This document shows positions 38,073-48,800 of a DNA stretch of 64,000 bases, in pieces. Source of the stretch: Paenibacillus amylolyticus (lineage in GTDB: Bacteria > Bacillota > Bacilli > Paenibacillales > Paenibacillaceae); the NCBI RefSeq assembly GCF_029689945.1, contig NZ_CP121451.1, positions 5,022,001 through 5,086,000 on the forward strand, in the 5' to 3' direction. Position 1 is the first letter of the stretch; every line of letters starts with the position of its first letter. A model generated the notes under the pieces. That model ran no database searches. It was given only the letters and a program-made list of their open reading frames with translations, and was not told where the DNA came from. The translations under genes were made by a program, and so were the position numbers.

Positions 38073-38990
38073 TCAAGATTTCACAGATACAGCCATGCCA
38101 AGAGCTTCTAATGGTACTTGATCGGTCTTAAGCTGATGAATGTTATGGCCGTCCTGCCAGGAAATCGTTACGTGGACAGAGTTTCCACCACTCGGATATT
38201 CCACCTGGATATACCCTTTATCTTTGGGTACAGGCAATGTATGTGACTCCAGATACTCCACCATTTTCTTGGCGATGCCCGGATTGTTCATATTGTCTTC
38301 GGAAACCGAACGAATCTGTAACGTCCATCTGCCTTCTTGCCAAGTCAGATATTGACTGCCTGCTGCACCTTCACTCATGCCTTTGATACCATGGCCGAGA
38401 TCCACAGTCATATCTGCTGGAATATTTTGCAGGTCGGTCTCAGGGAAAATATCATCTTGATCAGGATTTTTATAAGTCTTCACTTCATAGGAAGCCAGCA
38501 CAGGGATCTTACTGTCGGATGCCGTTAAAGATTGATCATTAACAGCAACGGCCTGAGTGGTAGCGTAAAAATTCACTTTAAATGCATCAGCAGTATTCGA
38601 CAGCACTGCCGCCCCCAGCGATGTACCCTGGTCCAATGTGAAAGAAGTGGGTAATGCTGCACCCTGCATCTTCAACTCGCTGCGAAGCTGCTTAATCACA
38701 TCATTCACACCTGATTGACCTGTAGCAGCAGTATCCTTGCCGCCTTCCTGCGAACCTGATGCGCCTTCGCTACCCGTGGTGTTTGTACCCTCTTGGGTTT
38801 CTGCTGCTGTATTTTCATTAGAGAAATCAGCGCCTCCGCTGCCGCTCTCCGTCTGCTCACCCACTGTTGTCGTTGGTGAAGAACTATTCTCTGATGATGA
38901 AGCATTCGAATCCGGTCCGCCGCAACCTGCCAGAGCAAGCAACACGGCTGTTGTTACCGGAATAGTCATCCATAATGATTGTTTCTTCAT
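38073..38990 (-). CDS. Lipoprotein of unknown function
   Basis: About 305 aa, ATG 38990 after AAGGAGG. Signal MKKQSLWMTIPVTTAVLLAL ends in lipobox LAGC. A long Ser/Gly/Glu/Thr-rich linker (about residues 24-90) precedes a mixed domain of about 210 residues (NDVIKQLRSELKMQGAALP, AFKVNFYATTQAVAVND, QEGRWTLQIRSVSED). No enzyme motif is recognised. It lies 22 nt downstream of the polysaccharide deacetylase gene, so they are probably one operon and may act together at the envelope. Confidence 0.75.
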   Translation of the reverse strand: MKKQSLWMTIPVTTAVLLALAGCGGPDSNASSSENSSSPTTTVGEQTESGSGGADFSNENTAAETQEGTNTTGSEGASGSQEGGKDTAATGQSGVNDVIKQLRSELKMQGAALPTSFTLDQGTSLGAAVLSNTADAFKVNFYATTQAVAVNDQSLTASDSKIPVLASYEVKTYKNPDQDDIFPETDLQNIPADMTVDLGHGIKGMSEGAAGSQYLTWQEGRWTLQIRSVSEDNMNNPGIAKKMVEYLESHTLPVPKDKGYIQVEYPSGGNSVHVTISWQDGHNIHQLKTDQVPLEALGMAVSVKS

Positions 38991-39012
38991 GATGTGTACC
39001 TCCTTAAAAAGT

Positions 39013-39753
39013 TTAACGCTTGTCATTCCAGAAGTTGACCGGCTGCACTTTCTTGCTTAATACTTCAAAACGATACCCTTCTGCCTTCAATGTTTTCAAT
39101 ACCTGTGGCAGAACTTTCAGGGTCGCTTCCTGGTCGTGCATAAGCACAACAGGTGTAGTTCCATTCTTTTGTACATTGTGGATCTGCTTCATTACACTGT
39201 TATAAACTTTCTGGTGATCTTTCTTGTATTTCCAGTCTTCCGAATCCACATTCCAGTCCCACAGATGGAAGCCCCCCTGACCCAGCAGCACATTACGGAA
39301 TGCCGATTTAAGGTATGGTTTGCTGCCATATGGCGTCCGAACAAGACTTGTTTTCACACCGGCAACCTTGTTCAGACTTACATTCGCTTGTCGCATCTCT
39401 TTCAATCCGCTGTAGGCAGATTTATAAAATTTGCTAGGAACGTGACTGACACCATGCAGGCCCAATCCGTGCCCGTCAGCTACAATTCGTTTGGTAGCCT
39501 TTTGAAATTTCTCCATCTGAGGACCCAGCATGAAAAACGTTGCCTTCGCATTATACTGATCCAGTATGTCCAGTAACTGACCTGTATGAGCGGTTGGCCC
39601 ATCATCAAAAGTAAGGTATATAATCTTGGAATTCGCTTTGCTTGCGCTCTCCTTGGATACAGCTGATTTGGCAGATACCGACTGCGGCATTAATAGTGGA
39701 ATAATGAACAGAATTGCAAGTGTGACCATGATAGATTTGCGAATATGTAGCAT
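39013..39753 (-). CDS. Secreted polysaccharide deacetylase (NodB domain)
   Basis: 246 aa with an N-terminal signal peptide (VTLAILFIIPLLMPQSVSAK). NodB motifs: catalytic Asp pair and metal ligand in IIYLTFDDGPTAHTG, HGVSHVPSK for zinc His residues, and RTPYGSKPYLKSAF. The late Trp and His motifs are in FHLWDWNVDSEDWKY and PVVLMHDQE. Enzymes of this type deacetylate peptidoglycan or chitin-like sugars. ATG 39753 follows AAGGGAG. The lipoprotein gene downstream is likely co-transcribed. The 472-nt gap to the ferritin gene (39754-40225) contains only a terminator and no supported ORF. Confidence 0.87.
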   Translation of the reverse strand: MLHIRKSIMVTLAILFIIPLLMPQSVSAKSAVSKESASKANSKIIYLTFDDGPTAHTGQLLDILDQYNAKATFFMLGPQMEKFQKATKRIVADGHGLGLHGVSHVPSKFYKSAYSGLKEMRQANVSLNKVAGVKTSLVRTPYGSKPYLKSAFRNVLLGQGGFHLWDWNVDSEDWKYKKDHQKVYNSVMKQIHNVQKNGTTPVVLMHDQEATLKVLPQVLKTLKAEGYRFEVLSKKVQPVNFWNDKR

Positions 39754-40060
39754 AATTAAAAGTCTCCCTTATGTTATATTTCCCCGGGTGTCCATGTTTT
39801 TCTACCTTCATCCCTTGGCGATTAATCCTAATACTATCAAAGAGTAGGACTCCTGTTCTCGCTTCAAAGGCTACGGTAGAGTTACACTTTTGTCAGATAA
39901 ACCTAAAATTTAATACGAATTTGATAGATTTGAGCAAAAAAAAGATCCCGTCAGGATAGATCAATTGTGACATATCCTCTATTACCCACATTCAGGATTT
40001 TGATAGACTTTTGCTCCAATTCAAGCCAATCAATACAATAATTAAATACATACGCATGCA

Positions 40061-40090
40061 AAAAAAGCCTGCACAAGTGCAAGCTTTTTG
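40061..40090. terminator. Terminator-like hairpin downstream of ferritin
   Basis: AAGC-TGCAC (40065-40074) pairs with GTGCA-GCTT (40077-40086), with A run before and T run after. It lies 135 nt from the ferritin stop on the minus strand. Confidence 0.55.
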
Positions 40091-40225
40091 TCTTCAGTCA
40101 GCATATGGTATCAACCCGCCATCCCCTGCAAGGTGATCTAACCCCTATTGTTATGGGGGTGATATCCACCTGCCGTATGTACATGGTCTTCTGTTTTTGG
40201 AATCTTGTCGACTCCTTGCGTGCAT

Positions 40226-40729
40226 TTATTCAGCTGGAGGAGTGAATGACCGTTTGCCAAACTCGGCATCCAGCATGTAGAAGGCATTGCTATCTTTTTC
40301 AATCCGGCGCAGCTTCTGAATAATGTTGTCAAACAATGCTTCCTCTTCAACTTGCTCATCAATGAACCATTTGAGGAAATACATTGTTGCATGTTCACGC
40401 TCATTCAGAGCGATGTCAGCCAGATTGTAGAATTTTTTCGTGTTTTGCTGTTCATGAGCATAACCATGCTCGAATACATCCAGCATCGAAGCATATTCAT
40501 TCTTCGGCTCTGGCAAAGCCGCCAGTGTGGCACGTTGTCCACGATCATTCAGGAATTTGTATATTTTCATACCATGGAATCGTTCTTCTTCGGCCTGCAC
40601 GATGAAAAAGTTCGCAAATCCATCCAGACTTTTGCTGGAACAATAAGCTGCCATAGCCAGATATACATGAGCGGAATAGAACTCGAAGTTCATCTGTTCA
40701 TTTAATGATGCGGTTAACTCTTGGCTCAT
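40226..40729 (-). CDS. Ferritin (non-haem)
   Basis: 167 aa, four-helix bundle. Ferroxidase ligands are visible: Glu in NEQMNFEFYSAHVYLAMAAY, the EE-x-x-H pair in QAEEERFHGMKI, and Glu/Gln in WFIDEQVEEEALFDNII. The length fits FtnA-type ferritin rather than bacterioferritin, as no haem Met is apparent in the right place. It stores iron as ferric oxide in the cytoplasm and limits oxidative damage. ATG 40729 has a moderate GAGG-type site upstream. No Fur or PerR box could be identified with confidence. Confidence 0.93.
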   Translation of the reverse strand: MSQELTASLNEQMNFEFYSAHVYLAMAAYCSSKSLDGFANFFIVQAEEERFHGMKIYKFLNDRGQRATLAALPEPKNEYASMLDVFEHGYAHEQQNTKKFYNLADIALNEREHATMYFLKWFIDEQVEEEALFDNIIQKLRRIEKDSNAFYMLDAEFGKRSFTPPAE

Positions 40730-40900
40730 TATCCAAACACCTCTTTCTTTCTCTAGGGATGGTTATATTCTAACATAACGCCAGCAGGACTTACACCGAT
40801 TTTCTACAAAATTCGCCAATGACTGAATGCGTCTCCTCCTATATAATTACATAGTTATTATCAAAAGAATTCCAATCTGGAAGGTAGGCTAACACATCAC

Positions 40901-42159
40901 ATGAACACCTCTTCACAGCTCAAAAAAACCATTGGCATGCCGCAAGCTGTTGCGCTCTATGTAAGTGCGGTGCTCGGTTCAGGTGTCCTGATTGTACCCG
41001 GACTGGCTGCTGAGCTGGCAGGTCCAGCTTCGCTATTAGCCTGGGGCGGTATGGTCCTGCTAATTCTGCCACTCGCTTTATCCATGGGATTATTATCTGC
41101 CCGATATCCCGATGCAGGCGGAGTATCCCATTTCGTCACCCTCGCTTTCGGACAACGTGCAGGAACAATCATTGGCTGGTTCTTTTTGATGTCCGTACCC
41201 ATAGGAGCTCCTGTCGCAGCTCTGACTGGTGCAGGATACATGACGGCTGCACTGGGGCTGGGTGAACATGTCCGAATTGTTATTGCTGCTGTAATGCTGG
41301 CGATTGGATTGATCATTAATATCGTTGGTATGCAAGTTGCTGGTAAAGTGCAGATTGGTGTCGTCATCGCCATAGTTGCTGTATTGGTGCTGGCCTTTGT
41401 TCTGGCTCTTCCGAATATGAATTCCATCCATTACACCCCATTCATGCCCAATGGCTGGGTCAGTATCGGTCAAGCCGGGGCGATTCTGTTCTGGTGTTTT
41501 ATTGGCTGGGAGGCGGTATCTCATTTGTCTGAAGAATTCACTGATCCCCGAAAAGCGGCCATTAAAGGTGTAACGATCGCTGCGATTATCGTGGGTGTTC
41601 TTTACTTCCTGACAGCTCTGGCTACTGTAGGCACGCAAAGTTATCTTCACGGCGGGGCCGATGTGTCCCTCGTATGGATCATTAGTCAACCCCTCGGTGT
41701 CTGGGGTGCCTGGATTGCTGGACTAACTGGCATATTTATATGTACCGCTACCGTCATTGCATACGCCGGGCAGCTTCACGGGTTGGCTATGCCCTCGCGA
41801 GACAAGGGGCCGCACCGCATTGGATGGCTCATCTGTCCAGTCGATTCCATACACCCATCGCAGCAATTGGATTCCTGGCAGTCTGCTTCATTCTAGTGCT
41901 GGGTGTCTATGCAAGCGGAATCGTTTCGCTGACAACGCTGATTCAGCTTCCCAACGCAACCTTTATCCTTACATATCTTGGGGGCTGTGCAGCAGGGATC
42001 AGGTTGTTGAAAGGCAGTCGCACAGGTGTCATCATAAGCTGGGTTTCCTTTGTGGCCACAGCAGTCGTATTCCCTTTTGCCGGATGGGCGGTATTATACC
42101 CGGTTCTTATCGTTATCGTCTACGGCATATTCAGTCGCACACAACAATCCAAGATCTGA
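40901..42159 (+). CDS. APC-family permease resembling amino-acid exporter YjeH (frameshift near 41766)
   Basis: About 419 aa with twelve spans. The N-terminal helix (VSAVLGSGVLIVPGLAAELA), RYPDAGGVSHFVTLAFG, GWFFLMSVPIGAPVAALTGA and ILFWCFIGWEAVSHLSEEF closely follow E. coli YjeH, which exports methionine and branched-chain amino acids. The reading frames (end of the first after IAYAG, then AASRVGYALARQGAAPHW) join after restoring one G near 41766. Substrate and direction in this organism are inferred by likeness only. It is a single-gene unit with a terminator at 42163. Confidence 0.8.
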
Positions 42160-42162
42160 ACA

Positions 42163-42193
42163 AAAAAGCTCTGCCGTTGTGGCAGAGCTTCTT
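42163..42193. terminator. Bidirectional terminator between permease and yjcZ-like gene
   Basis: AAGCTCTGCC (42166-42175) pairs perfectly with GGCAGAGCTT (42181-42190); A run before and T-rich sequence after. Confidence 0.85.
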
Positions 42194-42214
42194 TCATTCT
42201 TTAGTAGTATGCAA

Positions 42215-42334
42215 TTATACCAAGAACGCTTTGGAGATGATAACCAACAGGATGAACAGAACCAGAATGGCACCTACAGAAGTGAAACCTCCGTATCCGT
42301 AGCCTCTTGTTTCTCCACCTAATACTTCGCTCAT
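42215..42334 (-). CDS. YjcZ-family sporulation peptide
   Basis: 39 aa, ATG 42334 after GGAGG. It starts MSEVLGGETRGYGYGGFTSV, then a single hydrophobic helix (GAILVLFILLVIISKAFLV). A Gly/Tyr-rich head with a C-terminal membrane anchor is the hallmark of the YjcZ family, small proteins made during sporulation in many Bacillota; the molecular role is unknown. A CATAAGATA box (42366-42374) upstream fits a mother-cell sigma-K -10 element, although no clear -35 is seen. Confidence 0.85.
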   Translation of the reverse strand: MSEVLGGETRGYGYGGFTSVGAILVLFILLVIISKAFLV

Positions 42335-42365
42335 TGACCGTACCTCCTCTGCAACAGGTATGGGT

Positions 42366-42374
42366 TATCTTATG
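42366..42374 (-). promoter_or_regulatory. Sigma-K-like -10 element upstream of the yjcZ-like gene
   Basis: On the minus strand the sequence CATAAGATA fits CATANNNTA. No AC dinucleotide sits 16-17 nt upstream, so this is only half of a consensus promoter. Confidence 0.3.
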
Positions 42375-42427
42375 CAGGAAGAAGGACATTGACAGGGCGG
42401 ATGCCCTATTATTTAAAATTGCATTTC

Positions 42428-42685
42428 TTAATAACGGGGAGACTGCACACGCATGATATCCAGAAAAGGCACCTTCGCCGTGAACTCTTCTTCGGTATAC
42501 TCTACATGTACGAGTCGTGTACGGGAGTCCATTTTGACAATGACTCCTTGCACCTGGTCCTCCTTGCCCCATACAGTCAACAGTACTTCCGAACGTTCAT
42601 GAAACGCTTCAACTAATTGATTCCCCAGCTCTTCCAGCTCAAATTCATCCCGGGTAGGTCTTTTTGCAACTTTTGCTTTTGCCAA
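42428..42685 (-). CDS. YolD-like protein
   Basis: About 85 aa from TTG 42685, 8 nt after GAGGAGG. An upstream in-frame TTG (42748) has no such site. The sequence (KRPTRDEFELEELGNQLVEA, SEVLLTVWGKEDQVQGVIVK, KVPFLDIMRVQSP) matches the YolD-like family. These proteins are often near UV-damage polymerase genes (YqjW/UvrX) and have no known biochemical activity; no polymerase gene is nearby here. Confidence 0.75.
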   Translation of the reverse strand: MAKAKVAKRPTRDEFELEELGNQLVEAFHERSEVLLTVWGKEDQVQGVIVKMDSRTRLVHVEYTEEEFTAKVPFLDIMRVQSPRY

Positions 42686-42835
42686 TGTGGCTGCCTCCTC
42701 TACTCCGACGTCCCGATTCCACGGGTTGTTTGCCGAGTTCGTATTCAATTAGTATACCATTCATTTGCGTTCGTGTAATGTCATGTCAATCCATTGGGGC
42801 AAATTTTCCAATTCATCCTCGTAAGCTGCTTGGCG

Positions 42836-45800
42836 TCATTCTTCACGGTATTCAATCACAATCGTATACTCGTTCGATCGAGCTTCACCGCTTCGTCTCT
42901 GTCCGTTCAGTTCATAGGTGTACAGGGCCGTCAGGAAACCATTCAACGTTCCCGTCTCCTCGGGTGATAACTGCGCGACATAAGAAATATTTTTCACCGC
43001 TCCCGGGGCCAGTTCTCCAAGATGCAGATACCTTGGCGAAGAGTATTCGGATATGTTCCATTGAACCTGACCTTCTGCTTGACCGCGCCATTTGGCTCCA
43101 GGTGGAAGAACACCTGTCAATTGTACACGGGCAGACAGAGAGCCTGTATTTTCAACCCGGACCTGAAAAGTTACGGCTCCTCCCTGCTCGACCAGATTAG
43201 GATTTACTTCAACATGAACCTTGATCGTCGGGCTTTTCAGGTAGACCGTTGCTTTGTTGGAAGCAGCCATTCGCTGCACCGTTCGTGAATCCGGCAATCG
43301 ATACGTATATAAGAGACGTGCCTGGTTAACCATCTCGGATGGATCAGACATGGCAGTCCCGTGTTCCATAATCTTTGCTTCGAATTGAATATTGACGATA
43401 GATCGTGCAGTCACTGTCCCCAGGCTAACGCCTTTGACCGGATTGGCTCCGGGCCGCTTAACTCCATTCCAGCTGAGGCTCCCTTCCACAAAAGTCATGC
43501 CGACCGGCAATGAATCCGACACTTTGGCATCCACTGCATAATTGCTTTCATTTGCAATGGTAATGTCATATTGTACGATGTCATCCAATGAAACAACCAC
43601 CGGATGCGCCTTTTTTTGAATTGAAATAACAGGCTGGATAACTTCAAGTGTGACTTCGTTAGAATAAACGATCTCCTGCTTGCCTGCAGAAGTGTACTCC
43701 AGTACTGCTTGAGTCGGAATGCTCTCAGCATCCCTTACCGAAACAACCTGTACCCGATATTGAATGTTAACCATACTTCCGGGCTCAATGTCACCGATCT
43801 CTATTCCAGCATCCGGGGTCATCTGAGGCGCGAACATTCCATTAATAACAACACTTGCAGGAATAAACACAAGACCAGGAACCAAAGCGATGGTCACCTT
43901 GGCACCTGTAGCGATCAGAAATCCCGGATTACTCACAACGACACTGTACAGAACCATATCCCCCAGAAGGTTGGGATATGGTCCGATTGAAGGGCCACCT
44001 CCAGACGGGAGGAGGCCAGATTGACCTCAACCGTATTGGAGAGTTCCCTGCCTGTAACCGTTCTGCCTTCTGGTGTTACAAATTCATAGTTTACCTGCGC
44101 CTGATTAAGCAGTTTCAGTGTAGGAGGTAAACGCACAATGGCCACCTGAAAGTGGTAGCGAAGTGTCGCTCCCGGCCTGACCTCCACAGGAGGCAGCCCA
44201 AGCTGAGGTGATGCGCCGGGTAATGGAATCCCATCGCGAAGCACACTATTCGGAAGCAGTGACGTACCTTCCGAGAGCGGATCCACTACATATACGATGG
44301 CGGTTCGATTACCAGAATTCGTAATCTCAATCTGATAAGTGAGCGACTGCCCCAGTGCGGCTACAGTCACATTGGATTCCTTTCTTACTTCAAGTCTGGG
44401 TCCAACCCATGGGGTGACTACGGTATTGGAATACGCCACCTGTTCCAGTTCAGTCGTACCCGAGCTGAACCGAACCAGGGACTGATTCTGTAGCCAGTGG
44501 GACAACGGACCGGAAGATTGGCTCATATCACCACGACCCCTACTCTGAATGTCACAGTAACCGAAGCACCAGCAGCAATCGATCCGAGTGTTATTCCGGT
44601 ATTCGGATTGCCGGTCGGTCTTGCCACTCCATCCACCGTTACGCTACCGGGTACAAACACCGTTCCTGCTGGAACAGGGTCAACCATGATCACATTATTA
44701 ACCACTTCAATACCGGCATTTGTAACAACAACCGTATAGGTAATTACATCACCGACAACAGCATCAACAGCATCTGTACTTTTGACAACCGTCACGTTAG
44801 GTGCAGAAACAGGGATCACGAGAACGTTGGAAGATACGGTACCTGTCAACTGACGGCCATCCGGCGGACTAAAGGTATAATTGGCCACGGCTTGGTTGGT
44901 TAATCTCTGATTCTGAGGCAGCGAATCCACAGTCACTTCGAGGGTAACAGTCACATTAACAGATCCCCCTGGCGGGATGGTGCCTACAACAATGCCGGTT
45001 TCCGGATTGGCTCCTGGCTGCGGAACACCATCGATTAATACACTGTTTGGAAAAAGCACAGCTCCAGCCGGAATGTTATCTGTCAAGGTCAGATTGGCAG
45101 CCAGATTTCCGCTGTTGTTGATGGAGAACGAGTAAATAATCGTATCGCCAATTGTTGCATTCGACGTATTTGCAGTTTTGGTTACGGCAACAATCGGTTG
45201 ATAAATCGGTGTTACAACTGTATTCGAGTATGAAGCACCCGAGAAGACCCCGGATGTAAAGCTTACGGATGACCGGCTGCTCACAACAGGTGGTGTAGGC
45301 AGCGTATTGACTCGCACAGCATAGGAAATTGCTGCTGAAGCTCCTGGAGCAAGTGATCCGATGGCGATGCCAAGTGCCGGGTTAGCCGAGGTACGCGGAG
45401 CACCATCCACCAGTACACTTCCAGCGACAAATGTGGTAGCTGGGTCGATCGGATCGGTTATGACTACATTGTTAACGGGATCAATTCCGTTATTGGTTAC
45501 AACCATCTGGTACACAATTGTGTCGCCAACCACTGCATCTACCGACGTTGTTGTTTTCGTTACACTTACATCCGGTGCAGATACCTGAATGTTGAGCGAA
45601 TTGGATGTTAGACTGCCTCCCAGTGTTCTTCCGTCTGGCAGGGTATACGTAAAGGTTGCAGAAGCCTGATTCGTTATTGATTGGCTCAAAGGAAGAGTGA
45701 CGATGACAACCGAGAACATAACCATGGTTGTTGTTGACACGACGCCCAGCGGAATGCCCGAAGCCGGATCAGCACCCGGTACAGATGCACCATTAACGAT

Positions 45801-48800
45801 TACGCTATTGGGCACGAGTTCCGTTCCGGCAGGGATCGTATCGGTCAACGTTACGGAGGCACCGTAGTTCCCGGCATTGGAGATGGCAATGCTGTACACA
45901 ACGGTATCCCCTACCGTGGCTATCGCCTGATCTCCCGTTTTGACCGCCGTCAGAATCGGCTGGAACACCGGCGTAGTAACCGTATTGGAGAACGTCGTAG
46001 CTGAGAACGCGCCTGATGTAAAGCTGACCGTGGATTGATTGTTCAGCGCGGCACTTGCCGGGAGCGAAGTAACCCGAACACTAAATACGACAGTTACGGT
46101 AGCCCCAGGTGCAATGGAACCAATGGTGATCCCCGTCGAGGGGTTGGCACCTGGACGAAGAACCCCATCCACAAATACGCCAGTTGGTGCAAGAACAGTA
46201 CTTGCCGGCACCGCATCTGTGAAGACAACATTATTGACCGTCGCAATTCCGTTATTTGTCACGGCTACGCTGTATGTCACAATATCGCCAACAGATACTG
46301 ATGTTGATGTCGTCGATTTCACTACATCGACATCCGGAGCCGATACAGTGATGGTAAGTACATTGGAGAGAACAGAACCTGTAATCGTCCGACCATCCGG
46401 CAATGTGAAGGAAAGAGCCACCGAAGCCTGATTCACCAGTTGTTGCGGAGACGGCAACGTATCGATAACCACTGAAAAAGTAATGGTGGTTGTCGCACCT
46501 GCAGCGACAGTGCCAGCCGTAATACCTGTGGCTGGATTGGCGGCAGGTAGCGGCTGTCCATTCACAATGACACTATTTGGTACAAGTATGGTTCCCGTCG
46601 GGATATTATCCGTCAAGTTAATCTGGGCCCCATAGTTACCTGTGTTGGATACCGTGACTGTGTAGCTAACCGTGTCACCTACGGTAGCGTTCTGTGTGCT
46701 TGCCGTCTTCGTTGCCGCGAGAATGGGCTGAAATACCGGCGTGACCACTGTATTGGAAAACGTTGTGCCTGAGAAAGTACCTGATGTAAAACTGACTGTC
46801 GATCGATTGCTCAGCTGCCCGCTTGTCGGGATCGTATCCACACGGAAGGTAAACGTTACAGTTGCGGATGCTCCTGGAGCAAGTGTACCAAGTGATATCC
46901 CCCTGCCGGGTTGGCTACAGGTTGCGCTACTCCGTTCACGGTCACACTGCCTGTGACAAAGGATGCCCCGGCTGGAATGGGATCCGAAAACTGAATATTG
47001 TTTACAGGAGCTATACCGCTGTTCGTTACCTGAACGGAGTAAGTGACGGTATCACCTACGGCTGCCACAGTTGAAGGTGTGCTTTTAACGACAGCAACGT
47101 TCGGAGAAGAGACTGGAAACGTCAGCGTGTTTGACGTGGCTGTTCCTGTCAACGTACGTCCGTCTGGAGGGGTAAAGGTAAAGGAAGATGTAGCAAAGTT
47201 GCTAAGCTGCTGCGGAGACGGAAGTGTATCCACAACCACAGCAAATGTAACAACCGCGGTTGCTCCAGCTGCAACATTACCAACCTGAATACCTGTACCT
47301 GGCGTGGCTCCAGGCTGAGGCACACCGGATACAACAACACTGTTGGCTACAAAAGAAGTCGCAGCAGGTATTGTATCTGTGACGGTAACATTAGCCTGCA
47401 GATTGCCCGTATTGCTGACAGTCACCGTGTATACCACTGTATCACCTACGGTGGCATTGACTGTATTGGCCGTTTTGACGAGTGAAATCTGCGGTTGGAT
47501 AACCGGAGTCTGTGTTGTATTGGACGAGGATGACCCCGAAAATGAACCGGATGTGAAACTGACCGTCGACTGATTGTTAATCTGCGAAGGGATCGGCATG
47601 GTAATTGTCACCTCAAAAGTTACGGTAACCGCAGCTCCTGGAGCCAGGGTACCGAGTGGAATGCCGGCGGTCGGATTGGAGAGCGGGGATGAAGCCCCGT
47701 TCACAATGACACTTCCGGGTACAAATGGGGTATTCGCAGGAAGAGGATTAACATAGATCACATTGTTAACGGCTACAGTTCCGTTGTTCCGGATAACAGA
47801 TGTGTATCGTATGACATCCCCCACTACGCCAGATGCAACATTGGTGCTGTCTACGATGGATACGTTTGGCAAAGAAACCGGAATACTGATGGTGTTGGAT
47901 GAAGAGAATCCGGCAATGGCTCTCCCACTTGGAAGTGTGTAGGAGAATGAAGCAACTGCCTGGTTGGTCAACTGCCTTGAATCAGGTAAACTTGTGACCG
48001 TAGCGACAAAAGTAACGGTTGTGCTTGAGTTCGCTGGAATGGATCCCAAACTAATACCTGTTGCCGGACTTACCCCCGGTGTAGGTACACCATTAATAAT
48101 GACACTGTTCGTACTGAAAACAGCTCCCGCAGGAATCGGATCCGTCAAGGTAACCGTAGCTGCGATGTTGCCTGTGTTGTTAATCTGAATGCTGTAATTA
48201 AAGGTATCTCCTACCGTCAGATTGGTTGTACTTGCTGATTTCACCACTTGAATGACCGGCTGGAAAATTGGAGTACTAACCGTAACCGATGAAGAGACAC
48301 CATTAAAACTTCCCGATGTAAAGGCTGCGCTGGCACGGTTGGTAACGGATCCTGTGGAAGGAACAGACGTCACTCTGGTCCGATAGGTTACGGTGGCGCT
48401 GCTTGAGCTGTTCAAGTTTCCGACAACGATGCCTGAGATCGGACTTGCACTTGCGGAAGCAGTTCCGTTAATGGTAACACTGCCCGGCACAAACTCGGAT
48501 CCGGTCGGTGTATCCGAAATCACCAGATTTTGGACTGCGCTAATTCCGGCATTGGTGGCAATGACGGTATAGGTAAGGGTATCACCCACAGTCGCATCAG
48601 ATGTGTTTACCGTTTTGCTAATTGAAATATTAGGGGCTGATGCAGCTATGCGAACGATATTGGATTGACTTGAGCCCGAGAGATTACGACCACTCGGAAG
48701 CTGGTACGTATACGTTGCGGTACCCTGATTCTCCAGTGTTGGCGGAGATGGAAGTGTACTTAGTGTTGCGCGAAACACGACCGTCGCCGTGGCACCTGGC

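Noticed and set aside
39754..40225. Short ORFs on both strands between the deacetylase and ferritin genes
   Set aside because: None has a plausible ribosome binding site, and they overlap flanking genes or the terminator.
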